Shown: positions 9,401 through 13,780 of the stretch, one piece after another
How positions within the stretch are numbered: the first letter of the stretch is position 1
How the letters are laid out: every line of letters starts with the position of its first letter
Assembly (NCBI GenBank): GCA_017542725.1
Contig: JAFXWR010000232.1
Span: 1-13,994, forward strand
Direction of reading: 5' to 3'
Length of the DNA: 13,994 bases
DNA from: Lachnospiraceae bacterium
GTDB taxonomy: Bacteria; Bacillota_A; Clostridia; Lachnospirales; Lachnospiraceae
Translations under genes and position numbers: made by a program
The notes under the pieces: model-generated
What the model was told of the DNA's origin: nothing
Database searches by the model: none
The model's input: only the letters and a program-made list of their open reading frames with translations

Positions 9401-10632
9401 GCGGATATGCAAGCTCATCTTATGTGATACCAAATCCATCATATACTGGATTTAAATTCCTCGGTTGGCAAAAAGATGGAAGTTCGGTAATAGTAGATAG
9501 TAAAGACTTGTATAATACTGATTGGTTTATGTATGATGCAGGCGAAAGTGAACATACACTCAAGGCTACTTACTCTGAGATATCTTACAACATAAAATAT
9601 GCTATGTCGAAGCTTCCAAAAGGTGGCACAGGAACATTGCCAGCGTCGATTTCAAATGTTAAATTTACTACAAGAGTATCTATTGTAAGTGGTAGCTTTA
9701 ACTTAAGTGGCAATATGGAGTTTAGTGGTTGGACAGTGGCAAATGGATATAAGAGAGGAACGTTTATAAAGAAAAACTCATTGCCATACGGAATATCTGG
9801 CTTAGGTAGTTCAGATGGAGAGACTATAATACTTGAAGCTACATTTAGAGACAATAAAGGTGGAGGTGGAAAACGTGGTGGCGGTAGTGGCGGCGGTGGC
9901 GGAGGTACGATTGGTGGCGGAGGTGGTACTGGATATTGGTACTACGACTTCACAGGTTGGTCATACTATACTATAAATCCAACAACTATGAAATCAGAAA
10001 GATTGATGGATGGCTTGTATAAATTAAGGTATAAAGAATATGAACCAAAATATTATGGATTTGAAAATGGTTACATGGTTACTGGTTTCCATAATTTCTA
10101 TGGACACACTTATTACTTCAATGAGAATCCATATACTGCAGAATATGGTGCAATGGTATTTGGAAATGTCACTCTAAACGGGATACTATTTATCATGGAT
10201 CACGAAATTGGAGAGTTGGTTGAAGTAGTTACTACTTCGCCATATGAAAATGACTATACTTCTAAATGGGTAGTATCTTGGTTTAATGATCCTTTGAGTA
10301 ATACAACACTTTTAGTTGCAAATGATGGAGTAAAGGTTGTAGGACTTCAAGGTGCAATAGGTCTTAATGGAATCTGGTATGTATTTGATGACCACAGTAT
10401 CATGCAGAAAGGAATTATATATTATAGAGGATATTATTATTATCTGTCATTGGATGGTGATTTTATTGGAGCAGTATTACCAATAGAAATTATAGTAGAT
10501 GGTGTATCATTAGATTTTAGGGAAGTGGGAACAGGTAAATTACAAAATCCAGAAAATATAGAACTCCTGACTACTGTAAAACCAAAAGAAATTAATGGGC
10601 AAATAGGAATAGAGAAAGCTAAGGTTGCTTAA
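1..10632 (+). CDS. Giant modular cell-surface protein (adhesin-like), 5'-partial
   Basis: The reading frame is open from base 1 to the TAA at 10630-10632, giving 3543 visible residues; the true start is upstream. The first Met (base 82) is not a credible start: it has no ribosome binding site, and the codons before it (YGDLTIKDNY) align with YGSLIIKDNY near 4987 in a later copy of the same repeat. Visible order: the tail of one supermodule; three supermodules each made of an InlB B/Flg_new-like domain, a Cys/His motif, a CLNGY/ICNC segment, an Asn-rich beta-helix and a conserved tail; a shortened fourth copy; six more B-repeat-like domains; a poly-Gly hinge; and an aromatic C-terminus like cell-wall-binding repeats. 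No LPXTG motif or C-terminal membrane helix is present, so non-covalent wall attachment is inferred. No catalytic motif was seen. An adhesin or stalk role is inferred from the architecture; the ligand is unknown. Confidence 0.9.
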   Translation, partial: NNYGDLTIKDNYVKCNASGDRNYSALRMIGNDSYLNIGSGTSKIYSPIATAANVKTYGVYSTKDIFIRQLAGTTFNENNYFDDIIITPDVSVTERAGTIMNTGFIKSTEVAEKSFKASTYSNAYFKAYKGRNNNVVIGVRKVNFDFNVPAGKTIATNSYPEYKLIGGATISKIDKATFKVDGYAFMGWTFERKDPSSTTSVDVRNGGNLDTPFGTNELSGEWTLYALWGNHRHKVCGTATNSECDHDNVHLGTHSEILTYEELTEETTFVSGGAYYLTSDLEINRTINVTGTVYICLNGFTLNNVAFIGTSADSAVYICNCQESEANMTQIDSVEELFRDMHTYMYSVGGRINASTKMINHRLNAGYNFEAYNVLFKPVDGFVYTVTDGSLTGQNDAYRNKTIFSNVIITGYTTTCLISDNSADATVNGYFGLFDSVITGNNITGRGIIMNGGGKFDVENTIISNNELRPSAAGSAIGIHQRNATGIMNISSTSVVNNIYVPSGAVHARLIYTNGGTINISSSSIANNNVTHIFDHDTGYLTLNDVKINSNTINNNIIHQVGGNIKIDKSSINNNVVNEYAINSRNGSFIISSSEMSENTINDIAINLTNSRFTAEKVDIKESTMSNILKAVSGSVVIASASHISSNRVLANKHSTETTNEAIDINNSTFDVYGDSSVDNTISSARSIIYVSASSTLNIKKDAKFVFASNSTQLHVLAMTASSVNVEEDGTLEFSGNIVKSLDANTIEAIYDNDGTSTANIYGNLTIINNEFEDTNGLTNVATSFRNPNNSTLKIGNGKVLIHDIKPSREADKDVNHYGLYSAMNSFMTQATGTSFNEENYIENVALSSGTGIVMANDNFVKDTLVAEKSFKASTISNANYKAYKGNRNNVVIGIRKVNFDFNAPVGKVVATNSYPEYKLVGGATLSHIDRATMTTDGYFFLGWTYDRREATTSALAKADIRDGGYLDTAFGADECNQEWTLYAYWGTHTHKICGLASGSECNHDAGYTSSHTKVISYEPFKATMSTLTSGKGYVLTSDCNVNRTYTIAGTVYLCLNGYALNNVAFTGTDANSAIYICNCSTEEANVTQLSSQNNLFEDINTYVYGTGARINFTTKYINRRQTCGDFEVYNAKFVPIAGWTNVGSVEQYAIVDEGTNNILKRTTFSNVVLDGYTTRILVSNNGSNTNNTFTIHNSEFINNTVITSDGTSNASGIIYNTAGKYNIDNIKISGNNFEGNNKAAINQPGGLGSINIKNSIIDNNRSTGTSATTRPYLLNAGQGKINVSSISITNNTNIEKLINSVNSSVNIDRAYIYNNTFRGAVIEIDAQSVLNMSNINMTSNTSNIRYLYNSGTATISDMVFDNNKVTSATGTDSRSIFDNYKILTIDRATFSNLTTTAHLLHSDSTDSFTGKNINIINNTVQNDLFNIADNSFKLEDVVIKDNNIINNLVNVRSGARTVEFNNVDIKNNTVQLHLIYQATGTFNIKNTNIENNIVNRRIAYVSGSTLNMEKVSIDNNTTYNGALYATENSFVKASASTITNNTTTYTGDDGSNFILIEKSTMTVYGNSEILNNDASSLGNASVIKVVSRAASRTAELKIEDGGSLKIASNSITKYSILNVAEYGKLSINENADAQITKNVVKVVDDSTSCVRLQETNSKIDAYGSLIIKDNYYSYAGTNSYDVSALRVSLAATARFNIGSKKVQIYKMLPYEGMTTTLKPYGMYSTIQSFMTQLPGTTFNEENYFEDIALSSGTGIVMANNNFIKDTLVAERSFKAATYSNADYRAYKGANQNVVIGIRKIKYDFNAPEGKTIATNSYPEYKYVGGATVSKIDKATFTADGYTFLGWTKDRRKATTSISHNVDVKDGGNFDTAFGTDELNEEWTLYAYWGTHTHKACGTEAGVECNHDNEHIGSHTDVIYYEPLLDTMTTLESGKGYYLTSTASVARAFNIAGTVYICLNGYALKNVAFRGNSSNDKVYICNCSSDEAAVTQHPDASNDVMFYNLTAKIYGTGNKINFTTKYLAIREYANDFEAYNAYFTGVSGWSPATSATHQAVFDGASNAYERHATLSNVTFEGYRSDVIVSNISGSQNSTLYINNSKIINNEITGAGGIYNTNGIYTINNTLINNNTITDTYTLIRQNNFASGKINIYNSKIENNNESGIRNSLLIYCEAGTINISTVSIVNNKSAYVMRIAEAGAKMDVNNVTIKDNTVNAYLIRNNHASATFNLSNADIKDNNSSEYFIYNEGTMSIKDSRIDNNNDTAHTLVYTIRALTLDNVKFTNNNSSNSLLKTNSGAILNVKNSVIASNSTTDPIIYNGNDGAATLTLENADIYNNRVPAGTDKSIIHSERSGGSVTFKGDNNIYKNSSTKIISIDRHNINFENSNTKIYENEAEEQLVIVMDANTNIDASSTLDISNNTTRRISGSSSFLSIGNSTAGSSIVNVLGNLNIIGNTVLVDSDYTPTAINASPAGLYTGLRTQVYMGNGAIKVYGNTITDDTKRFNKMYQWYSKNVNPYIFQTAGTTFNEETLIDGIGYINGTGTIVANDNFIKDNEVAEKSFIAATYSEYFANGADFRAYKGADNNVVIGIRKVYFDKNIPAGQHITKGNIATMNIAGKVSVTLPEVTMSTEDYELIGWSYAPQTPDPTGAVVPAVDIANGGTFDMPITEVEKTLYAVWFKDCIVIDYNPSTPSSVRSEYKNELTSELKKATMSLLLKTKGTISIIESPYTIDGYTFKGWALTPVGRVEADTYVLDATYQPNNIVTYDDMLAAHPSKTVNLYAVWVRDTYKVTIHANDVREGNGTSTGSLNGLTTVTKTFDMRYDSTFEEVGGSGSAGASPLLPTNGSRTGYTYNGEWAKTKNIRIEDRASWSETHATDVYKNDSVYRLATESILYANWINKKYNVTLHANDDREGDGNTRGSIIAGDIATVSYPIYYDATMSFVPKNGTRTGYTYGGVTLAKVLIKNRKKAPTVATATSLYNYESDRDLYVNWINNEFKLIVDLNDGKAGTLKTGDELIAYYDAVYPFKWKEGASDIYDKVIDTPTKAYSEFHFFVEEANKNVATWSDLLTKAEHDNLYALYAVGKDICTLTSDQEIAAWFSPSKFDVELDGNGGTFNKKSIMTLNVPYTYEGGYASSSYVIPNPSYTGFKFLGWQKDGSSVIVDSKDLYNTDWFMYDAGESEHTLKATYSEISYNIKYAMSKLPKGGTGTLPASISNVKFTTRVSIVSGSFNLSGNMEFSGWTVANGYKRGTFIKKNSLPYGISGLGSSDGETIILEATFRDNKGGGGKRGGGSGGGGGGTIGGGGGTGYWYYDFTGWSYYTINPTTMKSERLMDGLYKLRYKEYEPKYYGFENGYMVTGFHNFYGHTYYFNENPYTAEYGAMVFGNVTLNGILFIMDHEIGELVEVVTTSPYENDYTSKWVVSWFNDPLSNTTLLVANDGVKVVGLQGAIGLNGIWYVFDDHSIMQKGIIYYRGYYYYLSLDGDFIGAVLPIEIIVDGVSLDFREVGTGKLQNPENIELLTTVKPKEINGQIGIEKAKVA
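421..2688 (+). repeat. Supermodule 1 of the giant surface protein
   Basis: 756 codons. The B-repeat-like domain at 421-690 contains GYAFMGW and EWTLYALWG. The Cys/His motif lies at 691-762. The YICLNGF ... YICNC segment lies at about 810-965. An Asn/Ser-rich stretch at about 1200-2290 repeats strands such as INISSSSIANNN every 20-25 residues and is read as a right-handed parallel beta-helix. The tail ends at VVIGIRK (2688). Confidence 0.85.
691..762 (+). other. Cys/His motif, copy 1
   Basis: Encodes H-x-H-K-x-C-G-x6-C-x-H-D-x6-H (HRHKVCG ... ECDHD ... GTH). The same spacing recurs in the two other copies. Metal binding or disulfide formation is inferred from strict conservation of Cys and His inside otherwise variable sequence. 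Similar H..CG...C.H stretches ahead of a CLNGY segment are known, as I recall, in large surface proteins of gut Firmicutes, without an assigned function. Confidence 0.7.
2689..5397 (+). repeat. Supermodule 2 of the giant surface protein (longest copy)
   Basis: 903 codons. The B-repeat-like domain (KVNFDFNAP ... GYFFLGW ... EWTLYAYWG) lies at 2689-2961, the Cys/His motif at 2965-3036 and the YLCLNGYALNN ... YICNC segment at about 3090-3240. The beta-helix-like stretch at about 3480-4990 is some 400 bases longer than in the other copies, as if extra rungs had been added. The tail carries ALSSGTGIVMAN and AEKSFKA-type sequence shared with the neighbouring copies. Confidence 0.85.
2965..3036 (+). 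other. Cys/His motif, copy 2
   Basis: HTHKICG ... ECNHD ... SSH keeps the H-x-H-K-x-C-x7-C-x-H-D-x6-H spacing of copy 1. One optional His seen in copies 1 and 3 (DNVH, DNEH) is replaced by Tyr here (DAGY), so that position is probably not essential. Confidence 0.7.
5398..7776 (+). repeat. Supermodule 3 of the giant surface protein
   Basis: 793 codons. The B-repeat-like domain (KIKYDFNAP ... GYTFLGW ... EWTLYAYWG) lies at 5398-5670, the Cys/His motif at 5674-5745, the YICLNGYALKN ... YICNC segment at about 5790-5950, and the Asn-rich beta-helix-like stretch at about 6200-7340. Its tail is the most divergent (GTTFNEETLIDG ... AYKGADNNVVIGIRK) and leads into the shortened fourth copy. Confidence 0.85.
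5674..5745 (+). other. Cys/His motif, copy 3
   Basis: HTHKACG ... ECNHD ... GSH has the same spacing as copies 1 and 2. The shortened fourth copy after 7777 lacks this motif altogether: its B-repeat passes straight into further B-repeats. Confidence 0.7.
7777..8040 (+). repeat. Shortened fourth supermodule (B-repeat-like domain only)
   Basis: Starts like the other copies (KVYFDKNIPAG) and ends LYAVWF. It has ELIGWSYAP in place of GYTFLGWT and is not followed by the Cys/His motif or a beta-helix. It marks the switch from alternating supermodules to an unbroken run of B-repeat-like domains. Confidence 0.75.
8041..9852 (+). repeat. Array of six InlB B-repeat/Flg_new-like domains
   Basis: Six consecutive units of about 90-115 codons begin near 8041, 8365, 8704, 8992, 9316 and 9580. 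Several show the family pattern: GYTFKGW with LYAVW, GYTYNGEW with LYANW, GYTYGG with LYVNW, and GFKFLGW with LKATY. Units 2 and 3 share a distinctive opening (VTIHANDVREGNG / VTLHANDDREGDG) and look like a tandem duplication. The fourth (LYALYAVG) and sixth (MEFSGWTV ... LEATF) are the most divergent. These beta-grasp-like domains act as spacers or binding modules in secreted proteins of Listeria and Clostridia. Confidence 0.75.
9859..9933 (+). other. Poly-glycine hinge
   Basis: About 25 codons, mostly GGN, with single Lys, Arg, Ser, Thr and Ile residues between Gly runs. It is a sharp local rise in G content in an AT-rich gene. It separates the extended domain array from the wall-binding-like C-terminus and probably serves as a flexible linker. 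Confidence 0.85.
9934..10488 (+). other. C-terminal choline/cell-wall-binding-like repeats
   Basis: Aromatic- and Gly-rich segments such as GYMVTGFHNFYGHTYYF, GNVTLNGILFIMD, GLNGIWYVFDD and KGIIYYRGYYYYLSLDGD resemble the CW_binding_1 pattern (GW...G.WYYF...G.M.TG). Repeats of this family bind teichoic-acid choline or other wall polysaccharides. Here they are degenerate, with Trp often replaced by Tyr or Phe, so the ligand cannot be predicted. The wall-anchoring role is inferred from their C-terminal position and the absence of LPXTG. Confidence 0.65.
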
Positions 10633-11136
10633 ATGTTTAATATAGTATTATTAGAACCTGAAAAACCGGATAACACTGGCAATATCGGCAGAACCTGTGT
10701 AGCAACAGGTTCTGCACTGCATTTAATATATCCGATTGGCTTTCAACTTACAAGGAAAAATATACATCATGCGGGGCTTGATTACTGGGAGAGGCTGAAA
10801 CTTTTTACTCATGATAGTTACAGTGATTTTTTGGAATATTACAATGGGGCTCGTCACTCGCTATGGTTTGCGACTACGAAAGCACATAAGAGTTATACTG
10901 ATGTGAATTTTAGAGACGGCGACTTTATAATGTTTGGCAAAGAGTCTGCAGGTATACCAGAAGAAATATTAGCAAGTGATGAAGAGCACTGTATAAGGAT
11001 ACCGATGATGGAAAATGAAAGATCACTCAATCTTTCAAATTCGGTTGCGGTGGTTCTGTATGAGGCGCTGAGGCAAAACAATTTTAATAATTTAATAACT
11101 AGGGGCGAACTGCACAAGTTAAAATATAATAATTAG
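10633..11136 (+). CDS. trmL: tRNA (cytidine(34)-2'-O)-methyltransferase TrmL (SPOUT family)
   Basis: 167 residues, close to the usual length of about 155-165. TrmL uses S-adenosylmethionine to methylate the ribose 2'-OH of the wobble nucleotide (C34 or a modified U34) of tRNA-Leu in the cytoplasm. The family hallmarks are all present: the N-terminal PEKPDNTGNIGRTC (residues 9-22), HHAGLDYWE, then the SPOUT-knot motifs FGKESAGIP (101-109) and IPMMENERSLNLSN (123-136). The ATG directly follows the TAA of the surface-protein gene (gct-taa-atg). Only a weak AAGG (10621-10624) precedes it, so translation may be coupled to termination of the upstream gene. gpmI follows 35 bases downstream with no terminator between. 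Confidence 0.93.
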   Translation: MFNIVLLEPEKPDNTGNIGRTCVATGSALHLIYPIGFQLTRKNIHHAGLDYWERLKLFTHDSYSDFLEYYNGARHSLWFATTKAHKSYTDVNFRDGDFIMFGKESAGIPEEILASDEEHCIRIPMMENERSLNLSNSVAVVLYEALRQNNFNNLITRGELHKLKYNN

Positions 11137-11157
11137 CGCGGAGCCCGTACCCTACAA

Positions 11158-11166
11158 AAAAAGGAG
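11158..11166 (+). promoter_or_regulatory. Ribosome binding site of gpmI
   Basis: AAAAAGGAG ending five bases before the ATG at 11172. It fixes the gpmI start and is much stronger than the site ahead of trmL. Confidence 0.85.
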
Positions 11167-11171
11167 TATAT

Positions 11172-12746
11172 ATGAAATATGAAAGAATTGCCATTGCTGT
11201 CCTTGATGGTGTTGGCATCGGAAAAAAAGATAAGGGAGATATGGTTGAGGCAGCATATATGCCTACCTATAAAGACATGATTCAAAATTCATTTGCAACT
11301 CCAATAGCAGCACACGGAACTGCAGTAGGTCTTGCAAGTGATGATGACATGGGAAATAGTGAAGTGGGACATAACGCGCTCGGCTCTGGCCAAATCATCT
11401 CGCAAGGTGCTAAACTTGTAGATGAGGCAATTTCATCAAGAAAAATTTATGAGACGGATACTTGGAAAGGTCTTGTGGAGAATTGCAAGAAAAATAATTC
11501 TAAGTTTCATTTCATAGGTCTTTTATCAGACGGAAATGTTCACTCGAATATTTCGCATTTGATAGATTTGATTAAAAATGTAAAGGCAGCAGGCGTGAAG
11601 AAATGTTTCGTGCATGCACTTCTTGATGGTAGAGATGTGCCATCAAAGTCAGCACTCAAATATGTAGAGATGATAGAGAATTTTTTCAAAGAGGTTAATG
11701 ATGATAACTTCCATGTTTGTATAGCAAGTGGCGGCGGAAGAATGGTCATAACTATGGATAGATACAAGGCTGACTGGGAGATGGTTAAGAAGGGCTATGA
11801 CACCCATGTGCATGGGGTTGGAAAACTTTTCAAGACTGCAAAAGAAGCGATAGAGACATATTATAATGAAGGTTGTGACTCAGACCAATATCTTCCTACT
11901 TTTGTAATTACTGATGGCGATAAGCCGGTAGGGAAAATTGAAGATAATGACAGCGTAGTACTTTATAATTTTAGAGGTGATAGAGCGATAGAAATTTCTA
12001 TGGCATTTGATGATGATGACTTCCCATATTTTGACAGGGGCAAGAGACCAAATGTTATGTTTGCTGGTATGCTTGAGTATGATGGAGACCTAAAAATTCC
12101 AAAAAAATATCTTGTGAATCCCCCACAGATTAAAAATACTCTTACTGATTTTATGGTTAAAAATAAACTTTATGAATATGCAGTTTCTGAAACTCAAAAG
12201 TATGGACATGTAACTTATTTTTGGAATGGAAATAGAAGCGGAAAGGTTAGCGAAGAATACGAGACATATAAGGAAATAGCAAGTGACAATTGTCCATTTG
12301 ACCAAAGACCTTGGATGAAGGCTGGAGAGATTGCAGATGCGATGATAGAAGCAATTCAAGATAAGAAATATTCATTTATTCGTTGTAATTTTCCAAATGG
12401 TGATATGGTAGGACATACTGGAAGTCTTGATGCGACAAGAGCTGCGCTTGAGTGCGTGGATCTTGAACTTGCAAGACTTAGAGAAGAGTGTAAAAAAAAT
12501 AATGTGCTTTTGCTTGTGGTAGCAGACCATGGAAATTCTGACCAGATGTATGATTATAAGAAACCAGACCAGATAAGAACTGCACACTCATTAAATCCTG
12601 TATGGTTTATAATTGATGAAGATAAAACTAAATTCAAACTCAATGGAAATGAAGAGAAATTTGGACTTGCAAATGTAGCTGCAACTATAGTGACACTTAT
12701 GGGTTATGAAACACCTGCTGGATGGGAAAAGAGTATAGTAATTTAA
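11172..12746 (+). CDS. gpmI: 2,3-bisphosphoglycerate-independent phosphoglycerate mutase
   Basis: 524 residues, slightly above the common bacterial length of about 510. It interconverts 3- and 2-phosphoglycerate in glycolysis using two metal ions (usually Mn2+) and a phosphoserine intermediate. Visible active-site residues: Asp12 (VLDGVGIG), nucleophile Ser63 (MGNSEVGH), His124 (LLSDGNVHS), Asp155 (LLDGRD), Asp411 and His415 (GDMVGHTG), Asp452 and His453 (ADHGN), and His472 (TAHSLNP). Several stretches, such as GNSEVGHNALGSGQ, SGGGRMVITMDRY, FWNGNRSG and GLANVAATIVTLMGYE, look more like the plant/trypanosomatid subtype than like the Bacillus enzyme. The start is set by the strong site just upstream. 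It shares the strand and probably a transcript with trmL; no clear terminator follows the stop. Confidence 0.96.
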   Translation: MKYERIAIAVLDGVGIGKKDKGDMVEAAYMPTYKDMIQNSFATPIAAHGTAVGLASDDDMGNSEVGHNALGSGQIISQGAKLVDEAISSRKIYETDTWKGLVENCKKNNSKFHFIGLLSDGNVHSNISHLIDLIKNVKAAGVKKCFVHALLDGRDVPSKSALKYVEMIENFFKEVNDDNFHVCIASGGGRMVITMDRYKADWEMVKKGYDTHVHGVGKLFKTAKEAIETYYNEGCDSDQYLPTFVITDGDKPVGKIEDNDSVVLYNFRGDRAIEISMAFDDDDFPYFDRGKRPNVMFAGMLEYDGDLKIPKKYLVNPPQIKNTLTDFMVKNKLYEYAVSETQKYGHVTYFWNGNRSGKVSEEYETYKEIASDNCPFDQRPWMKAGEIADAMIEAIQDKKYSFIRCNFPNGDMVGHTGSLDATRAALECVDLELARLREECKKNNVLLLVVADHGNSDQMYDYKKPDQIRTAHSLNPVWFIIDEDKTKFKLNGNEEKFGLANVAATIVTLMGYETPAGWEKSIVI

Positions 12747-12754
12747 ATAATGGG
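12745..12754 (+). repeat. Left 10-bp direct repeat flanking the abiF cassette
   Basis: AAATAATGGG overlaps the gpmI stop codon. An exact second copy lies at 13781-13790 just after abiF. The pair brackets the promoter, small RNA and abiF. It could be an insertion duplication or attachment-like site, or chance in AT-rich DNA. Confidence 0.3.
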
Positions 12755-12784
12755 GACGAAGTTTACATCAGTTTAACAAAATTG

Positions 12785-12813
12785 TTGAAAATAGTAAAGA
12801 AGTTTGTTATAAT
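12785..12813 (+). promoter_or_regulatory. Sigma-A promoter of the small RNA / abiF
   Basis: -35 TTGAAA (12785-12790), 17-base spacer, -10 TATAAT (12808-12813), with an extended -10 TG at 12805-12806. Expected start of transcription is about 12819-12821. It is near-consensus at every position, as expected for an abundantly made small RNA. An imperfect inverted repeat (12773-12788) overlaps the -35. Confidence 0.88.
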
Positions 12814-12819
12814 ATATTT

Positions 12820-12875
12820 AACAAGTCCACCGAGCCTCTGCAGCAATGCATGCCAATACGGGTGGATATTTTTTT
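12820..12875 (+). ncRNA. Candidate AbiF-associated structured small RNA
   Basis: About 56 nt from the predicted transcription start to the end of a seven-T run. An outer stem pairs TCCACC (12826-12831) with GGTGGA (12861-12866). An inner stem pairs TGCA (12839-12842) with TGCA (12847-12850), closed by a GCAA (GNRA-type) tetraloop at 12843-12846. The strands between the stems (12832-12838 and 12851-12860) are unpaired in this model and could form a pseudoknot or contact protein. TTTTTTT (12869-12875) follows the outer stem closely. A conserved structured RNA upstream of abiF genes is known from comparative genomics; I infer this is a member from position, size and structure, not from a model match. 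It may act as the RNA antitoxin or guide-like partner of the HEPN protein. Confidence 0.7.
12826..12875 (+). terminator. Terminator-like end of the small RNA
   Basis: The outer stem (TCCACC/GGTGGA) followed two bases later by seven T residues resembles an intrinsic terminator with a large structured loop. If it is leaky, it would give much small RNA and little abiF mRNA, as in RNA antitoxin systems where a terminator lies between RNA and toxin. The stem is short (6 bp), so efficiency is uncertain. Confidence 0.5.
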
Positions 12876-12882
12876 AGTAAAT

Positions 12883-13776
12883 ATGTTTGACTTTATTAAA
12901 AAATTAATGTTTAGACGGACTAGTAGTAATGTTATTCAACTTAATGCTGGAAGTGTTAAAGTACATTATAATTATGAAAAGCAGATTGAAAGATTGAAAC
13001 AGTATGGCATGATTATAAGTAATTATGATTTTGCTAAGGAATTTTTGAGAAATCACGAATATTATCGTTTAAGTGGATATTGTCATTTATTTATACAAAA
13101 TGATAGATTTATTAAGAATATAACATTTGAAGAGATAGTAGATATTTATGAGTTTGATAGAGCATTGAGAATATTAATTCTTGAGTTTTTATATAAAATT
13201 GAAATTAAACTAAAAAGTATAATATCTTACTATTGCGCGGATACTTATGGCTCACTTGCATATCTTGATTATAACAATTTTAATTCCAAAAAATTTCATA
13301 AGAACTTTTTAACTACAGCAAAAAGAGAAGTTGGAAGATCTGATGAAAAGTTTATAGATCATCATGTAAAGAATAAAAACTCAGTTTTCCCAATATGGGT
13401 TGTTTTTGAGGTTTTGAGTTTTGGAACTATATCAAAGTTTTATAAAAATATGAAAACAAAAGATAAAAAAGCTATATCAAAGTTATATTTTAACAATATA
13501 GATTATGAATATATAGAAAACTGGATCAATGTTCTGTCTAATTTTAGGAACTTGTGTGCACACAATTCAAGATTATACAATAAAACTATATCTCATACTA
13601 GTATAAAATATGATAATAAATTGGTGTGTGATAATAATTCTGATATATACGATAGAATAAAGATTTTAGTTGTGTTTTTGGATGATGCTGATAAATCTGA
13701 ATTTGATAATAGAATGAAAGTGCTATGCAATGATCATATATTTGCCAAGGACAATTTAGATTTTATGTACGAATAA
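12883..13776 (+). CDS. abiF: Abi_2/AbiF-family abortive infection protein with HEPN RNase motif
   Basis: 297 residues from ATG 12883; an in-frame ATG at 12850 lies inside the small-RNA hairpin and one at 12907 is also possible. None has a good ribosome binding site. The family core begins near EKQIERLKQYGMII, followed by NHEYYRLSGY, FDRALRILILEFLYKIEIKL, FPIWVVFEVLSFGTISKFY and NFRNLCAHNSRLYN. The last holds the HEPN motif R-x4-H (Arg222, His227 from this start), the metal-independent RNase centre of this superfamily. AbiF/AbiD proteins abort phage infection and are proposed to be kept inactive by a co-encoded small RNA. The N-terminal 30 residues before the core are unlike the rest and may be a poorly conserved extension. 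The product may also be shortened: the frame continues 22 codons past the stop. Confidence 0.85.
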   Translation: MFDFIKKLMFRRTSSNVIQLNAGSVKVHYNYEKQIERLKQYGMIISNYDFAKEFLRNHEYYRLSGYCHLFIQNDRFIKNITFEEIVDIYEFDRALRILILEFLYKIEIKLKSIISYYCADTYGSLAYLDYNNFNSKKFHKNFLTTAKREVGRSDEKFIDHHVKNKNSVFPIWVVFEVLSFGTISKFYKNMKTKDKKAISKLYFNNIDYEYIENWINVLSNFRNLCAHNSRLYNKTISHTSIKYDNKLVCDNNSDIYDRIKILVVFLDDADKSEFDNRMKVLCNDHIFAKDNLDFMYE

Positions 13777-13780
13777 GAGC

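Noticed and set aside
554..9854. Many minus-strand open frames of 60-130 codons across the giant gene
   Set aside because: They lie opposite a continuous, repeat-structured coding frame, have no ribosome binding sites and encode low-complexity hydrophobic sequence typical of antisense shadow.
11137..11171. Riboswitch or attenuator in front of gpmI
   Set aside because: Only 35 bases are available, with no stable stem; they hold the ribosome binding site and nothing else recognisable.
12850..12852. ATG at 12850 as the abiF start
   Set aside because: It sits in the inner stem of the small-RNA hairpin, upstream of the T run, without a ribosome binding site; kept only as a less likely alternative to 12883.
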